From: Acidobacteriaceae bacterium
Lineage (GTDB): Bacteria > Acidobacteriota > Terriglobia > Terriglobales > Acidobacteriaceae
Direction: 5' to 3'
Length of the DNA stretch: 8,042 nucleotides
NCBI GenBank assembly: GCA_003135495.1
Contig: PLBX01000133.1
Location: 1 to 8,042, forward strand
Every line of letters begins with the position of its first letter. Within the stretch, counting starts at the first letter, position 1. Positions 1 to 7,788 of this stretch are shown in pieces. The position numbers and the translations under genes were made by a program. The notes beneath the pieces are model-generated. The model was not told the origin of the DNA. It saw only the letters and a list, made by a program, of their open reading frames with translations, and did not search any database.

Positions 1-543
1 GCGCACGCTGTTGGGGTCGGCGCCATCGAAAAGGGTAGTGTTCGTAGTCACGCGGAAGCCCGCGTCAATGGCCGCCCGAATACCATCGAGGGCGAGCTCG
101 TATCCGCCTTCGCGGCATACAGAAAAATCGTGATGCTCTTTCTGTCCATCCACGTGAACCGAAAAACTCAAGTACTTGCTAGGCTTGAACAGGTGCAGCT
201 TTTCTTTCAGCAGCAGCGCGTTGGTGCAGAGGTAAATATATTTCTTGCGCGCGACCAAGCCTTCGACAATCTTGTCGATCTGCGGATGCATGAGTGGCTC
301 GCCGCCCGGTATCGAAACCATCGGCGCTCCGCACTCATCGACAGCTTTGAAGCAGTCTTCGGGCGAGAGATCTTTTTTTAGGATGTGCGCGGGGTATTGA
401 ATTTTGCCGCATCCGGCACAAGCCAGATTGCAGCGGAACAGCGGCTCAAGCATGAGCACCAGCGGATAGCGCTGGCGTCCCGCCATCTTCTGGCGCAGAA
501 CGTAGGACGCCACCGTCCACATTTGGGATACAGGAACTGCCAT
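1..543 (-). CDS. hpnH: Adenosyl-hopene transferase HpnH (radical SAM), N-terminal part, cut by window edge
   Basis: HpnH joins a 5'-deoxyadenosyl radical made from S-adenosylmethionine to a hopene, giving adenosylhopane, the first step of extended (C35) hopanoid side-chain synthesis. The 181 visible codons begin MAVPVSQMW, the usual HpnH start, which supports the ATG at 543-541. The radical SAM cluster motif CxxxCxxC is at C38, C42 and C45, in [12 protein letters not shown]. The SAM-binding GGEP motif is at residues 80-83, and [12 protein letters not shown] follows near residues 127-138. The frame is open to the left edge, ending in [16 protein letters not shown], so roughly the C-terminal half is missing. 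A GGAGGG ribosome binding site lies only three bases before the ATG. An AT-rich TATCATATAAA stretch (574-564) might be a -10 region, but no convincing -35 precedes it. No frameshift is seen. The family assignment is very secure from the N-terminal sequence; activity is inferred from the family. Confidence 0.95.
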   Translation of the reverse strand, partial: MAVPVSQMWTVASYVLRQKMAGRQRYPLVLMLEPLFRCNLACAGCGKIQYPAHILKKDLSPEDCFKAVDECGAPMVSIPGGEPLMHPQIDKIVEGLVARKKYIYLCTNALLLKEKLHLFKPSKYLSFSVHVDGQKEHHDFSVCREGGYELALDGIRAAIDAGFRVTTNTTLFDGADPNSVR

Positions 544-546
544 CAA

Positions 547-552
547 CCCTCC
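547..552 (-). promoter_or_regulatory. Ribosome binding site of hpnH
   Basis: On the minus strand this reads GGAGGG, a near-perfect Shine-Dalgarno sequence. It is separated from the hpnH ATG by TTG only, which is tighter than usual. The next in-frame ATG (codon 8) would have better spacing only if the conserved MAVPVSQ residues were dropped, so the first ATG is kept. Confidence 0.55.
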
Positions 553-647
553 GGAAGTGTGTGTTTATATGATACTGGATTCGATGGCCCGGGTGCTTAA
601 AAGTTGTTCGTGCAGGTTAGGACCAGCTCGACTGGCCATCGTTACCC

Positions 648-2467
648 TTGTCATTTGTAAGGGTTCCGGGCGCCAGCGACAATGACAATAGCGCCGCTAA
701 CGCAAGTTCGACCTCAATAGGCATTGCAAAAGCGCTCCACCTCGACCGACCCGCTGCGTTATCAGCGATCCTCCTCGCCGGCTTGACGCTGGCAGTATTC
801 GCTCCCGTCATCTCGTTTCAATTTCTCAATGTGGATGACAACGTCTACGTTATCGCAAACGATCACGTGCGACAGGGATTAACGCGGCATAACGCAGCCT
901 GGGCACTAACCGCGCCGGAGGCCGCCAACTGGCACCCGGTCACCTGGCTCTCCCACATGCTCGACGTGACCCTGTTCGGCTGAATCCTCGAGGGCATCAC
1001 GCGACCAGCCTGCTCATCCACATATTGAATGTAATTCTGCTGTTCCTCTGGTTGCGGAACATGACCGGCGCCCTTTGGAGGAGCGCCCTGGTTGCCGCGC
1101 TATTCTCCGTGCATCCGCTGGGTCTGGAATCGGTAGCTTGGATTGCTGAACGAAAAAACGTTCTTTCCACGCTGTTCCTATTGCTTACACTTTGTGCGTA
1201 TGTTGGATATACACGCAAACTTGGAGTTCTCCGCTATCTCCTGGTTGCGCTTCTGCTGATCATGGGTCTGATGTCCAAGCCCATGCTCGTGACCCTGCCG
1301 TTTGCGCTGCTCTTGCTGGATTATTGGCCCTTAGGACGTCTAGGATTTGCGGCGACATCACCCGTGACCGAAGCCACGACGCGCAGGATTCTGAGCGTCG
1401 CTCGTGACACGTCGCTCGCCCGCGTTTTCTTTTGTCGATGCGCAGAGAAGTTGCCGCTCCTGTTATTGGCGTCGGGAAGGGCCCTCCTGACGTTGAAGGC
1501 GCAGGCGATGGACAGCGAAATCAAGTTTGTTTCCATATCATCCAGGGTTGCCAATGCCCTGCTTTCCTACGGAACATACTTGTGGCAGATGGTGTGGCCA
1601 ACCCGGCTCGCTATCTTTTACCCATATCGAGATCGAGAGATATTCTCGTGGCCAGTGATGCTCTGCGCGGCATCAGTCTGTTTGATCAGTTCACTGGTTG
1701 TCTGGCAGAGCAAGAAGCGCCCCTACCTTGCTGTCGGCTGGTTCTGGTACCTCGGAACGCTCGTGCCAGCGATGGGTTTGGTACATGTGGGAGATATCGC
1801 TCATGCTGATCGCTACACATATGTTCCGCTCGTAGGTGTATTTATCGCGATCGTGTGGGGAGCGGCGGATTTAGGGGCGTATCTGGCAACCCGGTTTGCA
1901 GCGCCCCGCTATGCGCTGATTGCTGCCTCCGGCCTTGCCGTGGTAGCGCTAGCCACCATAACCATCCGAGGTATTTTCTTATTGGCATGACGCGATTAGC
2001 ATTTCCGAGCATGCACTTGCTGTCACCGGGCCGAACTCCCTGATGGAGAAAGCTCTGGGTGAGGCTTTCTATAATCAAGGACGCGTCGATGACGCCCTGG
2101 AGCATCTGACACATTCGATCCAGATCCAGCCAACCGACACGGCGTTGTTCGATATTGGCACGATCAAATTCCAGCGGAGAAACACTTCAGAGACTCGATC
2201 GCTTTAGATCCAACTTCGGCTCGTCATCGTGTAGCCTACGGATGGCTCCTCGCAAAACAAGGCAGGTACGAGGAGGCAATAGCGCAATACCGACAAGCCC
2301 TCAAGACTGCGCCGGATGCATTAGCATATTTTTCCTTAGGCACGGCGCTCGAAGAACAACATGAGCGCCCGAAAGCAGCGGAAGCCTATCGCCAGACGCT
2401 AGCGCTTGCACCTGACTTTCGGGAAGCGCAGGTAAGGCTCGACGCACTCGCTGGCCCTCGCCAATAG
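648..2467 (+). pseudogene. Broken gene for a TMTC-like (GT-C type) multi-spanning membrane protein with C-terminal TPR repeats
   Basis: Read across three frame changes, this encodes one protein of about 606-612 residues. The first frame (from TTG 648 to the stop at 981-983) gives a membrane segment, an acidic NVDDNVYV loop (DD at 834-839) and NWHPVTWLSHMLDVTLFG. The second (about 980-1979) continues GHHATSLLIHILNVILLFLWL, then RYLLVALLLIMGLMSKPMLVTLPFALLLLDYWPLG, YLAVGWFWYLGTLVP and ADRYTYVPLVG (1805-1837), with about nine more membrane segments. The third (about 1980-2180) gives YWHDAISISEHALAVTGPNS and the first TPR. The last (about 2183-2467) gives two further TPRs and stops at TAG. This order matches bacterial relatives of eukaryotic TMTC/GT-C sugar transferases, with the DD in the first outer loop as expected. 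The breaks are one base missing at 980/981, one extra T at 1979-1980, and loss of about 19 bases near 2180. No good start codon or ribosome site is visible. The family role (glycosyl transfer on the outer face of the membrane) is inferred. Sequencing error cannot be excluded. Confidence 0.85.
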
Positions 2468-2517
2468 AATTCCACAGTGGCTGGGAAATCCGAAAACGGA
2501 CGGGCTCGCTTTGATTC

Positions 2518-5283
2518 TTACTGCTTATATTTGAACTGGTACGCGCCCGAACCCACATTCACCACTACCGCTCCCTCGTCTTGCCGAACCTCGCCAAGAC
2601 CCTTACTGGAAATCAGCGGGCGACCCGTCTCCGTTACCTGCCCGATTATCGCGCTGGGCAGCCGGACAGCGGCGGTCGTGTTCGGGGGGACCTCGACCTG
2701 CATCGTCATGGTTCCGTCTTTAATCTCCCAGTTCGAAACCACCAGACCATACATGCTGTGCTCGGAGGATTTCACCGAGGTGAGTCCTCCGCCGGGATGG
2801 GGTTGGATGAAAATGTGTTTGTAACTAGGATGTTTCGCGTCAATCCCAATTCCCGCAACCACGCTATACATCCAGTCGCCGATGGCGCCAAGGGCGTAGT
2901 GGTTGAAAGAATTCATGCCCGGATCTTGAAATGTGCCGTCCGGCTTGATTCCATCCCAGCGCTCCCATATGGTGGTTGCGCCTTTGGTGATCGGATAGAG
3001 CCATGAAGGATACTCTTTGCGATTCAAGAGCATGTAGGCTTCATCGAAGTATCCGTAGTCGCTCAAAACATGGTTAAGCAGAGGCGTGCCTAGAAAACCA
3101 GTGGTTAGGTGTCCAAACGACCGAACATCCGCCGCCAGCCGCGCAGCCGCGTTCTTTCGCATGGATTCGGGAAGAAGTCCGAAAGATAGCGCGAGAGTGT
3201 AAGCCGTCTGGGTGTTGGAGGACAGACGTCCATTTGGCGTTACATACTCATGCTGAAATGCCGTCTTGATCTTCGCCAACAATTCCAAATAGGTGACAGC
3301 ATCCTCCTTTTTGCCCAAGACCACGGCTACCTGCTGCAGCAAATCGGCGGAATGAGCGAAATAGGCATTCTTGATCAAGTCCTTATCTGTAGTAGCGCCT
3401 TGATAGTCTGAGTTGGTGGATGCGAAAGCCAGCCAATCACCAAAATCGAATCCGCTGCGCCACTGGTAAGAGTCGCCTGCTTCGTGGCGCATGTATTCAA
3501 CCCAGGCTTTCATGCTGTCGTACTGCTGCTCCAAAATGCGGCGATCGCCATAAGTAATGTAGATTTCCCAGGGCACGATCACCGCAGCGTCAGCCCAACC
3601 GGTTGCGGCGGCAAAATCTTTGCGCGTGTCATGAGTAAGAACGTTTGGAATGACGTCTGGAACCGCGCCGTTGTCGAACTGATCGAGCGCTAAATCAGCC
3701 AGCCAATTCGTATAAAAATCCGCCACATCATAGTTCAACGATGCGGTGCGCGCAAATACTTGAGCATCGGCCGTCCAGCCAAACCGCTCGTCACGCTGCG
3801 GACAATCGGTGGGGATACCGAGAAAATTTCCTTTCTGGCTCCAAACAATATTGTGCTGAAGTTGGTTTAAGAGAGGGTTCGAGCTAGCAAATGTTCCTGT
3901 CGAAGCCACGTCGGAATGGACCACGATTCCGGTGAAGTTATCGAGCGTGGGCTCACCCGGCCAGCCGCTCACCGCAACATAGCGAAATCCCTGAAAGGTA
4001 AAATGCGGCTCGAAGGTTTCGACCCCTTCGCCTTTTGCGGTATAGCGGATCGTCTGCTGCGCTGAACGCAGATTTTGAGTGTAGAGATTTCCAGCTTTAT
4101 CGAGAACTTCTCCGTGGCGCAAAAAGATAGTTGTGCCGGCGGAAGCCGCTACATGGAAGCGGACCCATCCCACCATATTCTGGCCCATGTCGATCACGGT
4201 CTCGCCAGACGGCGTTTTTAATATCGCCACGGGCTTAATCTCTTCGACCCTGCGAACCGGGGGACCGGCCGGGGCGACGAACTTTACCTTGGGTGAATCG
4301 AGAATGGTGACACCTTTCCAATTCGCGCCATCATAGCCAGCTTGACTCCAACCAGTTTTTTCCAGGCGAGCGTCATAGGTCTCGCCGTTATAAATATCAG
4401 AAACAAGAATTGGCCCGGTTGACGCTTTCCAGGTTTCGTCGGTAACAACGCTCTCGCGCGTGCCATCGATATAGGTGATCTCCAACTGAGCGACTAGAGC
4501 CAGCTTTGTACCGTAGGAATTCCGCTTGCCATCACCGTTCATAAAACCGCGAAACCAGCCGTCGCCGAGAATCGCCCCTAGGCAGTTTTCGCCCTTCTTC
4601 AGCGTGCTGGTAACGTCGAACGTCTGATACTGGTAGCGAAAGTCATACGCAGTCCAACCCGGCGTAAAGTATTCAGCTCCCACGCGCTGACCGTTGAGAT
4701 GAAGTTCGTAGAGGCCCATGGCGCTGGCATACAGGCGAGCGCTGGCGACCGCCTTTTCCACACGGAATTCGTGGCGAAGCATCGGAGACGGATTTGATTT
4801 TGTCGGATCCTCGACTAAATTCGGAGTGATCCAGTGCCCGTGCCAATCCGTAGGCTGCAGTAATCCCATCTCCCAGTACTGAGGACGGCTCCAGCCCGAC
4901 GCATTCCCGTGATTGTCCCACGCTTGCACTTGCCAGTAGTAACGCACACTAGTCGTCGGCGCGGGACCCTGGTACGGAACTTGGATGGACGCGTCCGAAG
5001 TCTGCTTGCCCGAATCCCACAACAGTTTGCCGCCGGCAAGGTCAGCTTGCGAATCGGCTACACGAATTTGATAGGCAGTCTGCATCGTCGCGCGCACCGG
5101 CGAAACCAGCTCCCAACTTAGACGGGGCTGCAATACGTCGACACCGATGGGATTAGTCTTGTATTCACAACGAAGGTTGACTACAGAAAGTGGAGTTACT
5201 GCCGCCTCCATAGAGCCGAGACAGCTTACCGCGGTAGCCATGCATAGCAACGAGCGCACGAGCTTCAGGAGATCCTCCAGCAA
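2518..5283 (-). CDS. Alpha-L-rhamnosidase, glycoside hydrolase family 78, probably exported
   Basis: GH78 enzymes remove terminal alpha-L-rhamnose from plant pectins, glycosides or bacterial polysaccharides by an inverting mechanism. Order over the 921-residue frame: export-signal-like region 6-28; Ig-like N-terminal domain about 35-140 (LSWEL, YYWQVQAWD); Bac_rhamnosid_N sandwich about 170-335; second beta-sandwich about 350-455 (IDMGQNMVGWVRF); (alpha/alpha)6 catalytic barrel about 460-805; C-terminal beta domain about 810-880. The hallmark DCPQRDERFGW puts the general acid at E499 (D493 six residues before it), and TIWERWDG puts the general base at E774, with NHYALGA giving H795 exactly 21 residues later as in characterised enzymes. 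GFDFGDWL (611-618) is the usual sugar-binding stretch. Length is typical and no frame is broken. The open frame starts at TTG 5283, but a Shine-Dalgarno GGAGG lies inside it, so the true start is probably downstream: CTG 5268, GTG 5259 or ATG 5241. Substrate is unknown. It ends facing the broken TPR gene, 50 bases away. Confidence 0.93.
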   Translation of the reverse strand: MLEDLLKLVRSLLCMATAVSCLGSMEAAVTPLSVVNLRCEYKTNPIGVDVLQPRLSWELVSPVRATMQTAYQIRVADSQADLAGGKLLWDSGKQTSDASIQVPYQGPAPTTSVRYYWQVQAWDNHGNASGWSRPQYWEMGLLQPTDWHGHWITPNLVEDPTKSNPSPMLRHEFRVEKAVASARLYASAMGLYELHLNGQRVGAEYFTPGWTAYDFRYQYQTFDVTSTLKKGENCLGAILGDGWFRGFMNGDGKRNSYGTKLALVAQLEITYIDGTRESVVTDETWKASTGPILVSDIYNGETYDARLEKTGWSQAGYDGANWKGVTILDSPKVKFVAPAGPPVRRVEEIKPVAILKTPSGETVIDMGQNMVGWVRFHVAASAGTTIFLRHGEVLDKAGNLYTQNLRSAQQTIRYTAKGEGVETFEPHFTFQGFRYVAVSGWPGEPTLDNFTGIVVHSDVASTGTFASSNPLLNQLQHNIVWSQKGNFLGIPTDCPQRDERFGWTADAQVFARTASLNYDVADFYTNWLADLALDQFDNGAVPDVIPNVLTHDTRKDFAAATGWADAAVIVPWEIYITYGDRRILEQQYDSMKAWVEYMRHEAGDSYQWRSGFDFGDWLAFASTNSDYQGATTDKDLIKNAYFAHSADLLQQVAVVLGKKEDAVTYLELLAKIKTAFQHEYVTPNGRLSSNTQTAYTLALSFGLLPESMRKNAAARLAADVRSFGHLTTGFLGTPLLNHVLSDYGYFDEAYMLLNRKEYPSWLYPITKGATTIWERWDGIKPDGTFQDPGMNSFNHYALGAIGDWMYSVVAGIGIDAKHPSYKHIFIQPHPGGGLTSVKSSEHSMYGLVVSNWEIKDGTMTMQVEVPPNTTAAVRLPSAIIGQVTETGRPLISSKGLGEVRQDEGAVVVNVGSGAYQFKYKQ
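5274..5278 (-). promoter_or_regulatory. Likely ribosome binding site of the GH78 rhamnosidase
   Basis: The minus strand reads GGAGG here, inside the first codons of the longest open frame. It is five bases before a CTG (5268-5266) that would start MKLVRSLLCMATAVS, a well-formed signal-peptide beginning with K and R ahead of a hydrophobic stretch. The in-frame GTG at 5259 is 14 bases away, which is rather far. This site argues against the TTG at 5283 as the real start. Confidence 0.5.
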
Positions 5284-5444
5284 CGAATAATTCTGGTGTT
5301 GGTGCGAAGGCAGGCTGTTGATGCGTCACAAACACGGTCGACGGCAAATAGTAGCTGCGCGAGGAAATGGTTTGGCTCGCTTCTTCTCTCCAAGTAACTC
5401 CCGGCGTCTTTCAATCTTCGATGGATAACTGGCATGAGACCATC
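5284..5444. other. Spacer between rel and the rhamnosidase gene, no gene seen
   Basis: This 161-base stretch separates two minus-strand genes, with rel upstream. I see no coding frame of a recognisable family, no stem followed by a T-run that would end rel transcription, and no convincing -35/-10 pair. The rhamnosidase promoter should lie here unless the gene is read through from rel. Confidence 0.6.
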
Positions 5445-7655
5445 TTAGAGTTTCTGTAACCTCTGCACATCATGCACGCCAGGAATTTGCCTGACTCCAT
5501 CCATGATCTTCTGCAGATGTTTCAAGTCCGCGATCTCAAGGACCACGTCGACACTTGCCTGGCCATTCTGGCTGCGCGCTTCGATGTTGCGAATGTTGGT
5601 GTGAGTATCGCTGATCACGGCGGTGATCTGTTTTAGCATGCCGAAGCGGTCATCACAAAGCAGAGTGATCTTTACAGGATAAGAAACAGGCTGCCCATCT
5701 TTATCTCCGGCCCACAGCACATCGATGCGCCGATCTGGCTCGTAAAGAAGATTCGTGACGTTGGGGCAGTTGACGGAATGGACTGCCACTCCTTTGCCGC
5801 GAGTAACGTATCCTACAATCGCCTCGCCTCGAATTGGATTACAACAGCGAGCGCGATATACGAGTAAGTCGCCTGCTCCACGCACAACGATGGCGTTGCT
5901 GTCGCCTCCGAACACGCGCCGTACCACGCTGGTAAAACCTTGCGATGCGGCGTGCTCTTCGGTGTCTGACATGGGCTGCGCTCCGGCGGGCGCAAATTTC
6001 GCCAGCACTTGGCGGGCAGAATATTTTCCGTACCCGATGCCAGCCATCAGGTCGTCGGGCCGTCCAAGCCCGTATTCACTGGCGGCTCTTTGCAGGTCAG
6101 CTTCTTTAATTTCTTTTAGCGAGATGCGATATTTGCGCGCTTCCTTTTCGATCAGCTTCTTTCCAATTTCAATGGCGCGCTCACGCTGATGAACATTGAG
6201 CCAGTGTTTGATCTTGTTGCGAGCACGCGAAGACTTAACAATCGCCAGCCAGTCGCGACTCGGTTTATGCCCCGGTTGCGTAATGACTTCGACAATATCG
6301 CCGGAATGCAGCTTGTGACGCAGCGGAACCATGCGCCCGTTCACTTTGGCCCCAGTGCAACTGTGACCGACTTCAGTGTGAATCGAGTAAGCGAAATCAA
6401 TTGGAGTAGATTCCCGCGGCAGCACCAAAACCTTGCCCTTCGGCGTGAAGGTGTAGACCTCCTCGGGATACAGATCGACCTTTAACGTGGAAAGAAATTC
6501 ATTAGGATCGGTGACATCGCGCTGCCACTCGACAACCTGGCGCAACCAAGCGAGACGCTGCTCGTCCTCTGCGGAAACCGGGCCGTCCTTATACTTCCAG
6601 TGGGCGGCAATTCCCTCCTCGCACATCTTGTGCATCTCTTCCGTGCGAATCTGAATTTCAAAAGTCTCGCCCGTCTCGGTTATGACGGACGTATGCAAGG
6701 ACTGATAAAGATTAGGGCGAGGCATCGCAATGAAATCTTTAATGCGCCCGGGGACGGGACGCCACAAATTATGAATGATGCCGAGAACGGCGTAGCAATC
6801 CTGCACTGAGTTCGTAATAACGCGCATGGCGTAAAGGTCATACACCTGGTCAACACTAATGCGCTGCCGGATCAATTTCTTATGAATGCTGTAGAGCCGC
6901 TTGATGCGGCTTTCGACCCGACCCGTGATTCCGGCTTCCTTCAGTCCATCGCGCAATACTGTCTCCACGCGCGACATGAACGCTTCGCCCTCTTTGCGCT
7001 TGGATTCGACGGCAAGACGCACTTGCTCATAGCCGATAGGATCAACGTACTTGAAACCGAGATCCTCAAGCTCACCGCGAATCTTGCCCATGCCCAGGCG
7101 GTGCGCAATGGGGGCATATATGTCGAGCGTTTCGCGCGCAATTTTCTGCTGCCGTTCCGGATCGAGATGCTCAAGCGTGCGCATGTTGTGCAAGCGATCA
7201 GCGAGCTTGATCAAAACGACGCGAATGTCGTCGACCATCGCCAGCATCATTTTGCGCAGATTTTCGGCTTGCGCTTCCTCTTTAGTAGAGAAATCGATCT
7301 TGCTGATTTTGGTAACGCCCTCCACGATGTGCGCCACCTGCTCGCCGAATTCCTGCCGAATTTCTGCCGCAGTGACAGAGGTGTCTTCAACCGAGTCATG
7401 GAGAAGGCCCGCGGCGATGGAAACCGCGTCCATCTTCATGTCGGCAAGAACATTGCCAACTTCGAGCGGATGTACCAGGTATGGCTCACCGGAGGCGCGG
7501 GATTGTCCGGCATGATGTTTTTGGGAAAATTCGTAGGCTTTCTTGACGATATTTAAATCGTCATTCGGGCGATTCTCGCGCAGCTTCTTCATGAGCTCGC
7601 GGAAGCGGGTTACCGTGAGCACGTTGGTCGCGATCTGTTGACGCAACGTCGCCAT
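5445..7655 (-). CDS. rel: Bifunctional (p)ppGpp synthetase/hydrolase, Rel/SpoT family
   Basis: This long RelA-SpoT homologue makes (p)ppGpp from ATP and GTP/GDP and also degrades it, controlling the stringent response in the cytoplasm. Numbering from the ATG at 7655 (736 residues, normal length), the hydrolase HD domain is complete: HAGQ H48, HDSVEDT (H86, D87, E90, D91) and LADRLHN (D153, N157). The synthetase domain has YDLYAMRV (D273), RIKD at 304-307, YQSLHTSV at 317-324 and EIQIRT (E333). The RxKD form is the one seen in bifunctional Rel; monofunctional RelA carries ExDD. The regulatory half follows: TGS about 400-459, a linker helix region, a zinc-finger/conserved-cysteine domain (C604, C605, C630) and an ACT domain about 660-736 (CDDRFGMLKQITAVISD). 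Both activities should therefore be intact. The frame extends 33 codons further to a TTG at 7754, but those residues look unlike Rel and overlap the divergent promoter region, so I chose MATLRQQ. No clear Shine-Dalgarno precedes it. Confidence 0.96.
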   Translation of the reverse strand: MATLRQQIATNVLTVTRFRELMKKLRENRPNDDLNIVKKAYEFSQKHHAGQSRASGEPYLVHPLEVGNVLADMKMDAVSIAAGLLHDSVEDTSVTAAEIRQEFGEQVAHIVEGVTKISKIDFSTKEEAQAENLRKMMLAMVDDIRVVLIKLADRLHNMRTLEHLDPERQQKIARETLDIYAPIAHRLGMGKIRGELEDLGFKYVDPIGYEQVRLAVESKRKEGEAFMSRVETVLRDGLKEAGITGRVESRIKRLYSIHKKLIRQRISVDQVYDLYAMRVITNSVQDCYAVLGIIHNLWRPVPGRIKDFIAMPRPNLYQSLHTSVITETGETFEIQIRTEEMHKMCEEGIAAHWKYKDGPVSAEDEQRLAWLRQVVEWQRDVTDPNEFLSTLKVDLYPEEVYTFTPKGKVLVLPRESTPIDFAYSIHTEVGHSCTGAKVNGRMVPLRHKLHSGDIVEVITQPGHKPSRDWLAIVKSSRARNKIKHWLNVHQRERAIEIGKKLIEKEARKYRISLKEIKEADLQRAASEYGLGRPDDLMAGIGYGKYSARQVLAKFAPAGAQPMSDTEEHAASQGFTSVVRRVFGGDSNAIVVRGAGDLLVYRARCCNPIRGEAIVGYVTRGKGVAVHSVNCPNVTNLLYEPDRRIDVLWAGDKDGQPVSYPVKITLLCDDRFGMLKQITAVISDTHTNIRNIEARSQNGQASVDVVLEIADLKHLQKIMDGVRQIPGVHDVQRLQKL

Positions 7656-7723
7656 GATGGATTTTAACCCAGCGGGAGCGCAGAACAGCCATTTCCCTGC
7701 TACTCGTTGCCTATAGTTTAGCG

Positions 7724-7755
7724 TTGTTTGGGAAGCGGCCAGAACTCTATACAAT
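7724..7755 (+). promoter_or_regulatory. Weak sigma70-like promoter candidate for the YceH gene
   Basis: TTGTTT (7724-7729) is followed after 18 bases by TATACA (7748-7753), with an overlapping TACAAT (7750-7755) at 20 bases. The distance to the ATG at 7789 suits a short leader. The -35 box matches the consensus in only three of six bases, so this is tentative. The promoter of the divergent rel gene must lie in the same 133-base spacer, but I cannot place it. Confidence 0.28.
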
Positions 7756-7788
7756 CTTCAGTCAACCGAATCTTAAGAAGTCGACGGG

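Noticed and set aside
975..985. Programmed -1 frameshift at the 981-983 stop
   Set aside because: Re-reading the C of GGC would restore the frame, but there is no slippery heptamer and no evident downstream stem, and two more unrelated lesions follow. Decay or error is simpler.
1432..1809. A 125-codon frame inside the broken membrane-protein gene
   Set aside because: It overlaps the clear membrane-protein frame, has no recognisable family sequence and no convincing ribosome site.
2468..2517. Possible bidirectional terminator between the convergent genes
   Set aside because: Only very short complementarities (for example TCCG-TTTT-CGGA on the minus strand) are present, with no T-run after them; too weak to call.
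4100..4300. Suspicion that the rhamnosidase is damaged or carries altered active-site residues
   Set aside because: The frame is continuous, both catalytic glutamates and the histidine 21 residues after the base are present, and the GWTAD variant after the acid motif is within normal family variation.
5330..5345. Shared GTCGACGG at about 5336 and 7780 as a possible operator
   Set aside because: Eight bases centred on a common palindromic hexamer in two places is within chance, and the contexts differ.
6882..7556. A 224-codon open frame on the plus strand opposite rel
   Set aside because: It lies wholly inside a highly conserved Rel coding region on the other strand, matches no family I recognise and is readily explained by the rel codon pattern.
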